Shown here: positions 18,887 through 28,273 of the stretch, piece after piece | Position numbering within the stretch: the stretch's first letter is position 1 | How the letters are laid out: every line of letters starts with the position of its first letter | From: Bog-159 sp963785255 | GTDB taxonomy: Bacteria; Acidobacteriota; Terriglobia; Bryobacterales; Bryobacteraceae | Direction: 5' to 3' | NCBI GenBank assembly: GCA_963785255.1 | Contig: CAWAUR010000002.1 | Coordinates: 930,001 to 994,000, forward strand | Length of the DNA stretch: 64,000 nucleotides | Notes under the pieces: model-generated | What the model was told of the DNA's origin: nothing | The model's input: only the letters and a program-made list of their open reading frames with translations | Databases searched by the model: none | Program-made: the position numbers and the translations under genes

Positions 18887-18892
18887 TATAAT
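18887..18892 (+). promoter_or_regulatory. Consensus -10 TATAAT seven bases before a GTG start
   Basis: TATAAT at 18887-18892 would put transcription start at about 18899, exactly the GTG chosen for the SMP-30-like gene. No -35 match at normal spacing was seen. Confidence 0.45.
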
Positions 18893-18898
18893 TCCGAT

Positions 18899-19924
18899 GT
18901 GAAAAACATCTCGTGCATTGCCGCACTCCTTCTGGCTGCCGCCGCCCCGCTCTTGCCCCAGACCGTGCAAAAGCTCGACCCCGCCGTCGACCGGCTGGTA
19001 TCTCCCAAAGCTGTCCTGAAACGCGCCGCCACCGGCTTCGACAAGTGGACCGAAGGGCCCGTCTGGACGCGCGCCAACACACTCCTGTTCGCCGTCATCC
19101 CCGCCAACAGCATCATGCAATGGCAGCCTGGCAAGCCCGCCACTGTGTTCATGCACCCCAGCGGTTATACCGGCTCCGCGCCGTATGGCGGCCCCGAACC
19201 CGGATCGAACGGCATGACCATCGACGCGCAAGGCCGCTTGACCGTCGCCGGCCACGCGCGCCGCAACGTCTGGCGACTGGAGAAGCTCGATCCCTCCGCG
19301 ACCATCACCGTCCTGGCCGACACTTACCAGGGCAAGCGGCTTAATAGCCCCAACGATCTGGTCTATCGCGCCGATGGCTCTCTGTATTTCACCGATCCTC
19401 CCTACGGCTTGCCCACACAAGGCGACCAGGATCCGGCCAAGCAACTGAAGGTCAATGGCGTATACCGCATTCCAGGCGCCGCGGGTCAGAAGCCCGGCGC
19501 ACCGCCCGACCGCGCGAAACTCCAGCTACTTATTACGGACTTACCCAGACCCAACGGCATCGCCTTCTCACCCGATCAGAAGTTTTTGTATGTGAACAAC
19601 TCTGAACCTAAGAAGATATGGATGAGATATAACGTCGCAGCCGATGGATCGCTTACTGGCGGTAAGTTACTCTATGATGCCACTGCCGATCCCGCGCCCG
19701 GAGCCCCCGACGGCATGAAAGTGGATCAGCAGGGCAACCTCTACAGCGCCGGACCCGGCGGCGTCTGGATCTTTTCGGCGGATGGCAAGCATCTGGGCAC
19801 CATTCTGGTCCCCGAGAGAGTGGGAAACCTGGCGTGGGGTGGTCCGCTGGGCAAGACCTTGTATATCACCGCCAGCACTAGCGTCTATGCCATCGATCTA
19901 AACGTGGCAGGCGTGAAACTGTAG
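18899..19924 (+). CDS. SMP-30/gluconolactonase-like protein, exported
   Basis: The mature part is a six-bladed propeller of the SMP-30/Gnl/LRE family, calcium-dependent lactonases acting on sugar lactones or related esters. Landmarks: TEGPVWTRANTLLFAVI (the metal-ligand Glu), GPEPGSNGMTIDAQGRLTVA, LNSPNDLVYRADGSLYFTDPPYG (metal Asn/Asp region), PRPNGIAFSPDQKFLYVNN and GAPDGMKVDQQGNLY. A signal peptide (KNISCIAALLLAAAAPLLPQ) follows the start. The frame allows an ATG at 18884, but the GTG at 18899 gives a cleaner signal peptide and sits at the predicted transcript start; neither has a Shine-Dalgarno site. It stands alone. Confidence 0.88.
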   Translation: MKNISCIAALLLAAAAPLLPQTVQKLDPAVDRLVSPKAVLKRAATGFDKWTEGPVWTRANTLLFAVIPANSIMQWQPGKPATVFMHPSGYTGSAPYGGPEPGSNGMTIDAQGRLTVAGHARRNVWRLEKLDPSATITVLADTYQGKRLNSPNDLVYRADGSLYFTDPPYGLPTQGDQDPAKQLKVNGVYRIPGAAGQKPGAPPDRAKLQLLITDLPRPNGIAFSPDQKFLYVNNSEPKKIWMRYNVAADGSLTGGKLLYDATADPAPGAPDGMKVDQQGNLYSAGPGGVWIFSADGKHLGTILVPERVGNLAWGGPLGKTLYITASTSVYAIDLNVAGVKL

Positions 19925-19954
19925 CAGGTTGCGGAAAAAGGTGTTCGGGGGACC

Positions 19955-19988
19955 GCTCCGTTGAAGACGCAAGCTGGCTAATTGGATC
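19955..19988 (-). repeat. Dispersed repeat matching 1412-1445 in inverse orientation
   Basis: CCGTTGAAGACGCAAGCTGG here is the reverse complement of the block at 1418-1440 with one mismatch. It lies just after the SMP-30-like gene. Confidence 0.7.
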
Positions 19989-20024
19989 GTCTCATCGCTT
20001 TCGGCGGCCCGCAGGGCATGGGGC

Positions 20025-20104
20025 ACTCCCTGACGGTCGCGGCTCGGTAAGCTGCTGTAAGTACTGGGTCCGGCTTTCTGAGCCGCGCGCGTAAGCAAGC
20101 GGTT
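20025..20104. repeat. Palindromic intergenic repeat, CCGCTCCCT/AGGGAGCGG family
   Basis: ACTCCCTGACGGTCGCGGCT opens the element and GAGCCGCGCGCGTAAGCAAG closes it; it sits at the left edge of the TPR pseudogene and may mark where its 5' half was lost. Confidence 0.6.
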
Positions 20105-21216
20105 CCGTGCCGCCAACGTCGAATGGGATAAGGCGATCCGCATCTACTCGCAGCCCTCGATCTGTTTCCCGATAACGCCGATTACGGCCTGCGCCTCGCC
20201 GGCGCGCAAATCCAGGCCGGCAAAGCCACCGACGCGCTCGCCACACTGGACAAGCTGCATCGCCTGCCTTCCCCCGCCGCCGACGATGCCGCCATCGCCA
20301 TCGTCCAATCCGAAGCCGCCGGCAAACTCGGCAACTTTGAGCAGGCGCGCACCTTCGCCGCGAATGCCGCCGCATCCGCCCAGGCGCGCGGCGCAGGAAT
20401 GCCGTCAACTCCTTCAGCTCAGCCGTTTGCCGCAAGCCGCCGCCGCCTGCGAGAGCGCCGAACAGATCTACGCCAACGTTGGCGACCGCGCCGGACTGGC
20501 CGATAGCACCGGCTATGTGGCATCCACGCGCGGTCTGCTCGGCGACCTGCCCGGCGCGCGCAGCCTCTACGAACAAGCGCTCGATATCGACCGCGAAATC
20601 GGCATCGCGAAACCGGCTACAAGCTGGACACCGCCGATGCCCTCTCGTGGCTGGGCCGCGTGCGTCTCGCACAAGCCAATTTCGACGATGCCCACCGCCA
20701 ATTCGACGACGCCATTAAAACTGCCAACGAAACCGGCAACCACATTTTCGTCGCCCAATGCCGCGTGAAAATGGCCGCCTTGCCGCTCGCCACCGGCCAT
20801 GCCGCGGATGCCGACGCCATTCTGCGCGACAGCCTCGCCCTCTTCGATCGCGAGCATCATACGCGCGAAGCCCTGGAAGCCCACACGCTTCTTGCCGCAG
20901 CGCTTCTCGACGAAGGCAAGCCGGCCGATGCCCGTCAGGAGCTGGATCGCGCCGCCGCCCCAGTCAACGCCAGCCAGAAGCTCGCCGCCGCGTGGAGGCC
21001 TCCGCCAACGCCGCACGCAGCTTGGACACCGTCGCCGCCGAAGACGCGCAGCACGGCCTGGTGACCTCTCAATTGCAAGCGCGCCTGGCGCAAGCCGAAA
21101 TCGAATTCCATCTTGGCAATCGCAGCGCGGCCCGCCTGTTGGAAAAACTCGAACAAGATGCGCGCGCCCGCGGCTTTGAAGCCATCACCCGCCAAGCCGC
21201 CGCGGTAAGGCACTAG
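20104..21216 (+). pseudogene. Shattered TPR gene, paralogue of the CadC-TPR protein at 11365-14118
   Basis: At least three frameshifts separate blocks that align in order with the TPR half of the intact protein: NVEWDKAIRIYS (cf. GQWDKAIAIYR), DNADYGLRLAGAQIQAGKAT (cf. EPDYGLRCAAAQVKAGKGT), YANVGDRAGLADSTGYVA (cf. YARAGDRAGAASATGYLA), LLAAALLDEGKPADARQELD (cf. LLARVLLAEGKRDAARQELE), and a C-terminal EQDARARGFEAITRQAA. The winged helix, membrane segment and first repeats are missing; the relic begins right after a palindromic repeat. Not functional as a regulator. Confidence 0.85.
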
Positions 21217-21244
21217 CCACCAGAGTGCTTAACCATTCTGGGAA

Positions 21245-21364
21245 AACCGCTCCCTTACGGTCGCGGCTCCGTAGATGGTGCGAAATGGACGCGGCTGTTA
21301 CCGCGCCGCGAGCGTCAAGGAAGCGGTTTCCTCGGCTCAGAATCCCCAAAACTGTTAAGCACCC
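21245..21364. repeat. Palindromic intergenic repeat, CCGCTCCCT/AGGGAGCGG family
   Basis: ACCGCTCCCTTACGGTCGCG to GAGCGTCAAGGAAGCGGTTT, followed by CTCAGAATCCCCAAAACTGT and AAGCACCC. The flanking CTCAGAATCCCCAAAAC is shared with 55100-55133, so the repeated unit is longer than the palindrome. Confidence 0.75.
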
Positions 21365-21395
21365 ATCAGCCACCGCCTACCTTCCCGGCGCTATC

Positions 21396-22610
21396 ATGAA
21401 CTCAACCATGCTGACACGTCGTGAAGGAATGAAAGCAGCCGCGCTGACGGCCCTCTCGTACGCCCGTGTAATGGGCGCCAACGACCGCATCCAGTTAGGC
21501 CTCATCGGATGCGGCGAGCGCGGGCTCTACGTCGCCTCCATATTTCAAAAGACCGGCCAAATGGACCTCCGCGCCGTCTGCGACGTATTCGGCGATCACA
21601 CGGACAAAGCCGTGGCGCAGGCCCCCGGCGCGCAGCCCTTCGCCGACCATCGCCGCCTGCTCGAACTCGCCGGTCTGGATGCCGTCCTGATCGCCACGCC
21701 GGACCACTGGCACAAGGCCATCGCCATCGACGCCCTCACCGTTGGCAAGGATGTTTACGTCGAAAAGCCGCTCACCCGCCTCCGCGAAGAAGGACCCGAA
21801 ATCGTGCGCGCCGCGCGGGTGAACAACCGCGTCTGCCAGGTCGGCATGCAGCAGCGCTCCGGCCAGGTTTACCTGGAAGCCCGCGAAAGATTCGTCCGCT
21901 CCGGCCTGATCGGCAAGATTTCCCACGTCGATTGCGTCTGGCACAGCGGCGCCGCCAGGCCGCTACCCACCGAGCCCGCCGCCAAGCCCGCCAACCTGGA
22001 TTGGGTCCGCTTCCTCGGCCCCGCCAAATACCGCGACTGGAATCCCGCCCAATATCTCGATTTCCGCGCCTTCCTGGATTTCGGCGGCGGCAAGCTGACC
22101 GACTTCGGCGCGCACTGGCTCGACGTGGTGCACATGTTCATGGATACCGAAACCGTACGCAACGACGCGCCCGTTTCCGCCGTGACGGCCGGCGGCGTCT
22201 ACTACGACTTTCACGATGGCCGCACCGCGCCCGATACCATCAGCGCCCTGTTCGAATATCCCGGCGGATTCACCGTCAGCTTCGTTTCGCTGGCCATCGA
22301 TAATGGCCCCGAATATAAGGTTGAGTTCCTGGGCTCCGGCGGACGCCTCTTCATCAATCGCAACCGCTACGAATTCCGCGCCGCCGAAAAAGGCGCACAG
22401 CCGGTGATCGCGCGATTCCCCGGCGACATCACGGCGCAACACGTAGCCAATTTTTTGGATTGCTGCCGCTCGCGCAAGCTGCCCAACGCCGACGTCTATA
22501 TCGGACATCGCGCCGCGCAAGCTGCCCTGTTAGCCAATCAAAGCTATCTGGAGAGACGGCGCATCCGGTTCAACCCGCAGAGCGAAGAAGTGCTCCCCTA
22601 CTCCGCGTGA
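21396..22610 (+). CDS. Gfo/Idh/MocA family oxidoreductase, probably exported by Tat
   Basis: A 404-residue NAD(P)-dependent oxidoreductase acting on sugars, inositols or similar polyols. The N-terminal Rossmann fold begins IQLGLIGCGERGLY (GxGxxG), then LRAVCDVF; VLIATPDHWHKAIAIDAL and GKDVYVEKPL are the conserved motif around the catalytic Lys. The C-terminal alpha/beta domain includes DFGGGKLTDFGAHWLDVV. The N-terminus (LTRREGMKAAALTALSYA) is a twin-arginine type leader of the kind found on many family members in Acidobacteriota and Planctomycetes. An ATG at 21408 is an alternative start. The frame is open to 21225, but that DNA belongs to a repeat. Substrate unknown. Confidence 0.92.
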   Translation: MNSTMLTRREGMKAAALTALSYARVMGANDRIQLGLIGCGERGLYVASIFQKTGQMDLRAVCDVFGDHTDKAVAQAPGAQPFADHRRLLELAGLDAVLIATPDHWHKAIAIDALTVGKDVYVEKPLTRLREEGPEIVRAARVNNRVCQVGMQQRSGQVYLEARERFVRSGLIGKISHVDCVWHSGAARPLPTEPAAKPANLDWVRFLGPAKYRDWNPAQYLDFRAFLDFGGGKLTDFGAHWLDVVHMFMDTETVRNDAPVSAVTAGGVYYDFHDGRTAPDTISALFEYPGGFTVSFVSLAIDNGPEYKVEFLGSGGRLFINRNRYEFRAAEKGAQPVIARFPGDITAQHVANFLDCCRSRKLPNADVYIGHRAAQAALLANQSYLERRRIRFNPQSEEVLPYSA

Positions 22611-22614
22611 TACT

Positions 22615-22677
22615 CACCTACCGAGCCGCGACCGTGGCGTCTGTTACCGAGCCGCGACCGTAAGGGAGCGGTCTTCC
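22615..22677. repeat. Palindromic intergenic repeat, CCGCTCCCT/AGGGAGCGG family
   Basis: Two copies of TTACCGAGCCGCGACCGT-like sequence in tandem, ending TAAGGGAGCGGTCTTCC, right after the oxidoreductase gene. Confidence 0.7.
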
Positions 22678-22735
22678 GGTGTTGCCAATGAACAAGTTTC
22701 TCGTACCTGGGAAATGGGTAATGGGTAATGCGAAC

Positions 22736-22844
22736 ATGACAGTAATCGAGCTTCCTGACGAGCAAGTGGCGGCGCTGAAGGACAATGCGGAATGAGGCGG
22801 CCCTCACCCTGGAGACCTGGCTCAAGCACGTTGGCGGACGCTGA
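22736..22844 (+). pseudogene. Frameshifted small antitoxin-like gene
   Basis: ATG at 22736 opens MTVIELPDEQVAALKDNAE and meets TGA at 22793. One base over, the frame continues EAALTLETWLKHVGGR to TGA at 22844. Together they match the pattern of short antitoxin-type proteins (MTVIELPDEQxAALKxxAxxxGLTLExWL) that accompany PIN-domain toxins. No toxin gene follows, so the system is a relic. Confidence 0.6.
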
Positions 22845-23089
22845 AAGGCGAACCGTCGGCGGCCGAGCGAACCTAAGTCGAGCTAAGTTCCCATCCAGCA
22901 TCAACGCACACAATCCGCGCAAGCCAAGGCGGTAGCCACACTCCACAGCCGAACATTCCCACATAAGTCGCGCGACTGAGTACCAGGCGCTTGTCTTATG
23001 CCGTTCGGTTTTGCTATTATCCGACCAAGGCCTACCTCGCGGCCTACCACTTACTTAAACAAATACATTAGACAAGAAAGGGAATATCA
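22845..23089. other. Intergenic region, nothing recognised
   Basis: No gene or repeat seen. Base composition becomes AT-richer towards 23090, ahead of the small gene pair. Confidence 0.4.
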
Positions 23090-23272
23090 ATGTTAGTGGA
23101 AAGAAACAGTAATCATAACCTGCATCAAAAGGAGTTAGGAAAGAGAATGACACAGACTAAGTTGGCGAACAAAGGAACGAAGTTGACGGTTGTGGACTAT
23201 GCTAATAAGCTTGGAATTAGCGGGCTAGGCATCCAGAATATTAGGGAGTTGTTCGAGACGGGAAGGTTCTGA
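23090..23272 (+). CDS. Small hypothetical protein in an AT-richer patch
   Basis: A 60-residue protein rich in Lys and Asn (NHNLHQKELGKRM, VVDYANKLGISGLGIQN), unlike the Ala/Arg-rich composition of its neighbours. AAAGGGAAT lies just before the ATG at 23090; an ATG at 23138 with GGAAAGAG ahead is the alternative. The C-terminal half could be a short helix-turn-helix (KLTVVDYANKLGISGLGIQN). It is followed two bases later by another small gene. Base usage suggests transfer. I do not recognise the family. Confidence 0.55.
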   Translation: MLVERNSNHNLHQKELGKRMTQTKLANKGTKLTVVDYANKLGISGLGIQNIRELFETGRF

Positions 23273-23274
23273 TT

Positions 23275-23538
23275 ATGGCAACAATTTCCAAAGTGCAGAA
23301 GTTCTGGGTGTTTGTGGCAAATGTGAAAGGCCAGCGTCGGTTCAAGATAGCCCTAAGGCCATTCTATTACCGGTCCCAGACCGAGACCACGCAGCCATTC
23401 CAGTTTGTCACCCAGCGTTCGTTTACCTCCGAAAAACGCGCTATGCAAGAAGCCGTATGGTTGTTCGGCACACTTGTGTGGAAGCGCGTCGGCGCAAATC
23501 TCAAGGCGCCTGTCGCGTTTGTCCGTAGAGCGCCATAG
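23275..23538 (+). CDS. Small hypothetical protein, pair with the preceding gene
   Basis: An 87-residue basic protein (about 15 Lys/Arg) with strand-rich sequence VQKFWVFVANVKGQRRFKIA and FQFVTQRSFTSEKRAMQEAV. It starts 2 bases after the stop of the upstream small gene, with GGGAAGG ahead, so the two are probably translated together. Size, charge and pairing are reminiscent of small mobile or toxin-antitoxin-like units, but no motif supports that, and I make no functional call. Confidence 0.5.
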   Translation: MATISKVQKFWVFVANVKGQRRFKIALRPFYYRSQTETTQPFQFVTQRSFTSEKRAMQEAVWLFGTLVWKRVGANLKAPVAFVRRAP

Positions 23539-23671
23539 CTGATGGCCGCCAAAGATACCCGGCCCCGACATCCCAAAGGCTGGGTCCGCGTATCGCCGCC
23601 TACTTTATTCGCGTGCCGCAACGTAGTGTCGCTCTTCCCACCTGCCGCCCCGCCAATGCTGCCGTCTCTGC

Positions 23672-23677
23672 TATAAT
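23672..23677 (+). promoter_or_regulatory. Consensus -10 TATAAT close to the kinase start
   Basis: TATAAT ends 14 bases before the GTG at 23692, predicting a leader of about 8 bases and no room for a Shine-Dalgarno site. Confidence 0.45.
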
Positions 23678-23691
23678 CCCTATCATCCGCA

Positions 23692-26418
23692 GTGTCCAAG
23701 CGATCCCTGATCGACACCATCGCCAGCCTAAGCTCCCGCTGGCGGAACGCGGACCCAGATAAGGCCGCCGACCAAACCGCCGGCAAGACCGAAACCCTCA
23801 AAGCCACTCGCCACCCACCCGCAGCCCTCCAAACCGGCGCCCGCTGGGGCCAGTACGAAATCGTCGCCAAACTCGGCCACGGCGCTTTCGGCTACGTCTA
23901 TCATGCCCGCGACCGCCTCGATCGCGAAGTCGCCCTCAAGATCCTCGATGGCCCCGAAGCCATTCGCGAAGGCAAAATCCTCGCCAAGCTCCAGCACCCT
24001 AACTTAGTCGCCGTACATAGTTACGAAGAGAGTCCCGACGGCTCGGCGCTGTGCCTCGAACTTATACAAGGTCATACTCTCGAAACCTTTGCCCGTGAAC
24101 GAGGCCGCCTCGATCCCGCCTATGCCTCGCTCATCTGTCTGCAAGTCTGCCGCGGCCTGGCCGTGGTCCACGGCAAGGGACTCGTGCATCGCGATATCAA
24201 AGCCGGCAACGTCATGCGCCAACCCGATGGCCGTATCGTGCTCGTCGATTTCGGACTCGGCCAAGCCATCGATCCCTCGAACACAACAGGTGAGTTCGCC
24301 GGCACCCTACCGTACATGGCGCCCGAGTTATTTTGGGGAACGCCCGCCTCGCCAGCCACCGACCTATATGCCGCCGGCGTCTTACTCTATCACTTAGTAA
24401 CTCTCCAATACCCACTTACCGCGCAAAGCACTGGCGCGTATCGCGAGGCCCACGCCGCCGGCCGCCGCAATCACTTACTCGACGCCCGCCCCGATCTTCC
24501 CGAGGCGTTCATCGCCGTGGTTGAGAAGGCCATCGATCGCGATCCCGCCAAGCGCTTCCGTTCCGCCGGCGCGATGGTTCTCGCCCTGGAGCAGGTGGTT
24601 CAAAGCAAGGCGTGGTCGCAAAAGCGTTCCCGTCCGCTGGCGTGGTCCATCCCCGCCCTCGTTATCGTGCTACTCGCTGCGTTTTTCTGGTTCCGGTCGC
24701 GCGGCCCTTCCGCTAACTGGCCGCCACTTCAACTTGACCGCATAACTACCGACGATACTCTTAGCGGAGATCCTACTCTCTCCGGCGATGGCAAGTTACT
24801 CGCCTATGCCTCCGATCAGGCCCACGCCGGCAAAATGGATATCTGGATTCGTCAGATGCCCCACGGCGCGGCTCTCCGTCTTACTAACAGTCCCTACGAC
24901 GAATCCAACCCCGCCTTCTCGCCCGATGGCTCACAAATCGCCTTCCGTTCCGAGCAAGACGGTGGCGGTATCTACACCGTTCCGGCGTTCGGCGGCCAGC
25001 CGCGACTGCTCGCGCCCCGCGGTCAGGACCCGCGCTTCTCACCCGATGGCCGCTATCTCGCCTATTGGATCGGCGAAGTCCATCCGCGCCAGCCGTCCGC
25101 CAAGACCTATGTCATGCCTGCGTCGGGTGGCGCTGCCCGCCAGATCGCCGCGCAGCTTGCCGATGCCCGTTATCCCATCTGGGCGCCCGGCTCACGCCAC
25201 ATTCTTGTGCAGGGTTCCCGCAGCCCCAACCTCCCGCCCGATCAGGATTCCGAATGGTGGGTGGCTTCGGCCGATGGCGCTGAACCGGTGAATACCGGCG
25301 CGCTCCAGCGTTTCCGTGCGCAAGGTCTGGAGGTTAAAACCTACGCGGTCTGCTGGTATCGCGACTATCTCATCTTCTCCGCGGCCGAAAAGGCCAATGT
25401 GAACCTCTGGCGCGCGCGCCTCGATATCGCCCACCTCACGCGCCCCGGCCCAGCCCTGCCTCTCACTTCCGGCACGGCCTTCGAAACCGCGCCCTGGGCC
25501 GCCCCCGATGGCACCCTGGTTTTTCAAAATCAGGAAGGCTATCTCCGCATCTGGTCGTTTGCGCTGAGCGGCCCGCAGTCCGATCAAACCCTCGATCGCG
25601 TCACCGACACCGCCGATTTCGACGCCTTCCCTAGCGTCTCTCAAGATCGCCAGTGGCTGTCATTCACGCGGACCTCCACGGAGTCCGGTCTGCGCCAGAT
25701 CTTTGTGCGCAACCTGGCATCTGGCACGGATACCGCGCTCACCGACACGCCCGCCCGCAAGTGGAATCCGGTTGTGAGCCCATCTGGCGATCGCATCGCC
25801 TACGGCGCCGAGGAAGGCGCAGGCGTTTCCGTGTATCTCATTGATCGCCGCACCCGCGAATCGCGCCGCCTCGGCGCCGCGTGTGGATCGCCCAGCGCCT
25901 GGTCTCCCGACGGCGGAACCGTGTTCACCTCGAACGGCAAAGACATCCAAAGAATTGACGCGACCACCGGCGCAGCCACCGTGGTCCTATCCAAGCCCGG
26001 ACAGTCACTCGACGAAGCCGAATGCTCCCCGGATGGAAAATGGATGGCCTTCTCCGCCCGCCTTCCCGAACAGGAACGTAACGTGTATGTGGCGCCGTAC
26101 GGCCGTGCGGGCGACTGGCAGCGCGTAAGCACGGCAACCGGCTGGACCGACAAACCGCACTGGTCGCCTGATGGAAAAGCCCTGTACTTCTACGCCGACT
26201 CCGATAGCTACCGCTGTATCTGGAAGCGGGCGTTCAATCCGTCCTCCGGAAACTTCACCGGACCGCTCCGCGCCGTGCGGCACCTGCACAACGCCCGGCT
26301 CTCCGTGATGGCCATCTCGCAGCCCGTAAGAAGTTTCGCGGTTACCGCCGATCGCATTTACCTGGACCTCGCCCAAAACTCCGCCTCCATCTGGAGAACC
26401 AGCTTGCCCGCGAGGTAG
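23692..26418 (+). CDS. Ser/Thr protein kinase with membrane helix and PD40/TolB-like propeller
   Basis: A 908-residue receptor-like kinase. Kinase domain about residues 52-310: glycine loop LGHGAFGYVYHARD, catalytic Lys in EVALKIL, catalytic loop VHRDIKAGNVM, DFGLGQ and APELFWG, all key residues present. One membrane helix follows (IPALVIVLLAAFFWF, about 320). The remaining 560 residues are WD40-like PD40 repeats (LSGDGKLLAYASDQ, FSPDGSQIAFRSEQDG, FSPDGRYLAYW, WSPDGGTVF, WSPDGKALYFYAD), predicted outside the membrane, so an external signal may control phosphorylation. This kinase-propeller fusion is common in Acidobacteriota. The GTG start lacks a ribosome binding site and has TATAAT 14 bases ahead. 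Targets are unknown. Confidence 0.92.
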   Translation: MSKRSLIDTIASLSSRWRNADPDKAADQTAGKTETLKATRHPPAALQTGARWGQYEIVAKLGHGAFGYVYHARDRLDREVALKILDGPEAIREGKILAKLQHPNLVAVHSYEESPDGSALCLELIQGHTLETFARERGRLDPAYASLICLQVCRGLAVVHGKGLVHRDIKAGNVMRQPDGRIVLVDFGLGQAIDPSNTTGEFAGTLPYMAPELFWGTPASPATDLYAAGVLLYHLVTLQYPLTAQSTGAYREAHAAGRRNHLLDARPDLPEAFIAVVEKAIDRDPAKRFRSAGAMVLALEQVVQSKAWSQKRSRPLAWSIPALVIVLLAAFFWFRSRGPSANWPPLQLDRITTDDTLSGDPTLSGDGKLLAYASDQAHAGKMDIWIRQMPHGAALRLTNSPYDESNPAFSPDGSQIAFRSEQDGGGIYTVPAFGGQPRLLAPRGQDPRFSPDGRYLAYWIGEVHPRQPSAKTYVMPASGGAARQIAAQLADARYPIWAPGSRHILVQGSRSPNLPPDQDSEWWVASADGAEPVNTGALQRFRAQGLEVKTYAVCWYRDYLIFSAAEKANVNLWRARLDIAHLTRPGPALPLTSGTAFETAPWAAPDGTLVFQNQEGYLRIWSFALSGPQSDQTLDRVTDTADFDAFPSVSQDRQWLSFTRTSTESGLRQIFVRNLASGTDTALTDTPARKWNPVVSPSGDRIAYGAEEGAGVSVYLIDRRTRESRRLGAACGSPSAWSPDGGTVFTSNGKDIQRIDATTGAATVVLSKPGQSLDEAECSPDGKWMAFSARLPEQERNVYVAPYGRAGDWQRVSTATGWTDKPHWSPDGKALYFYADSDSYRCIWKRAFNPSSGNFTGPLRAVRHLHNARLSVMAISQPVRSFAVTADRIYLDLAQNSASIWRTSLPAR

Positions 26419-26421
26419 TGG

Positions 26422-26449
26422 GGCAGACCATCGTTTTCTGTGGTCTGCC
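26422..26449. repeat. Hairpin repeat of the GTGGGGCAG family after the kinase gene
   Basis: GGCAGACCA pairs perfectly with TGGTCTGCC across a 10-base loop, four bases after the kinase stop. Same core as the elements at 52815 and 60169. It may act as a transcript-end stabiliser. Confidence 0.7.
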
Positions 26450-26511
26450 GGGGCGCCCTTCTCAGGCGCGGTATCCATATCTTCCGGCTCCTGAATCCGC
26501 CTGCCGGCTGG

Positions 26512-27852
<1,341 letters not shown>

Positions 27853-27871
27853 CGTGGGCGTAACACTTCAT

Positions 27872-27884
27872 TATACGGCGTATA
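27872..27884. promoter_or_regulatory. Perfect 13-base palindrome, candidate activator binding site
   Basis: TATACGGCGTATA is a perfect inverted repeat with a 3-base centre, 20 bases upstream of the activator's start codon and about 108 bases upstream of the -24 element of the cytochrome operon. That distance suits an enhancer site for a sigma-54 activator, and also negative autoregulation. Confidence 0.55.
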
Positions 27885-27991
27885 GGTCTTTATGCGTTAA
27901 TTGGCCCAAGAACTTGAAGATAGAGGGGGCAATTCACCCGACGAAGCGGAGGCAGGCATCCGGAAAACGCGGACAAACCGGGACGCGCGTG

Positions 27992-28006
27992 TGGCGATGC
28001 AATTGC
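27992..28006 (+). promoter_or_regulatory. Sigma-54 (-24/-12) promoter of the cytochrome operon
   Basis: TGGCGATGCAATTGC matches the consensus TGGCAC-N5-TTGC with both invariant dinucleotides GG and GC and exact spacing. Transcription would start near 28018, leaving a short leader that still contains TGGAGG before the ATG at 28029. The divergent neighbour encodes a sigma-54 activator. Confidence 0.75.
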
Positions 28007-28028
28007 AAATTGGCGGAATGGAGGTTTC

Positions 28029-28247
28029 ATGTCGAAGATCAAATACGCCGTGCCGGCCACCATCCTGTTAGGAGGTTTGTTGGCCGTTTCGACGTTATCG
28101 TTTGCCAAGCCGGAGTACGTTAAGACCACCAAGAAAGCGTGCGTGTACTGTCACGTGGATTCCAAGGCGAAGCCCAAGGAACTTACGGAAGCCGGAAAAT
28201 ACTATAAAGAGCATAACTCCCTGGACGGTTACGCGGAAAAGAAGTAA
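28029..28247 (+). CDS. Small monoheme c-type cytochrome
   Basis: A 72-residue exported protein: signal sequence IKYAVPATILLGGLLAVSTL (cleavage near SFAKP) and one heme-binding motif CVYCH at about residues 38-42 in a Lys-rich context (KTTKKACVYCHVDSKAKPKE). No distal Met is evident, so the heme may be bis-His or five-coordinate. TGGAGG lies at 28019-28024. First gene of the sigma-54-controlled operon; probably a periplasmic electron shuttle or an accessory of the multiheme proteins further on. Confidence 0.85.
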   Translation: MSKIKYAVPATILLGGLLAVSTLSFAKPEYVKTTKKACVYCHVDSKAKPKELTEAGKYYKEHNSLDGYAEKK

Positions 28248-28273
28248 GTGCAGCTCCAGGCGGAGCGGTCATC

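Noticed and set aside
21225..21395. N-terminal extension of the Gfo/Idh/MocA protein
   Set aside because: Encoded by a palindromic repeat; the twin-arginine-type leader begins after 21396.
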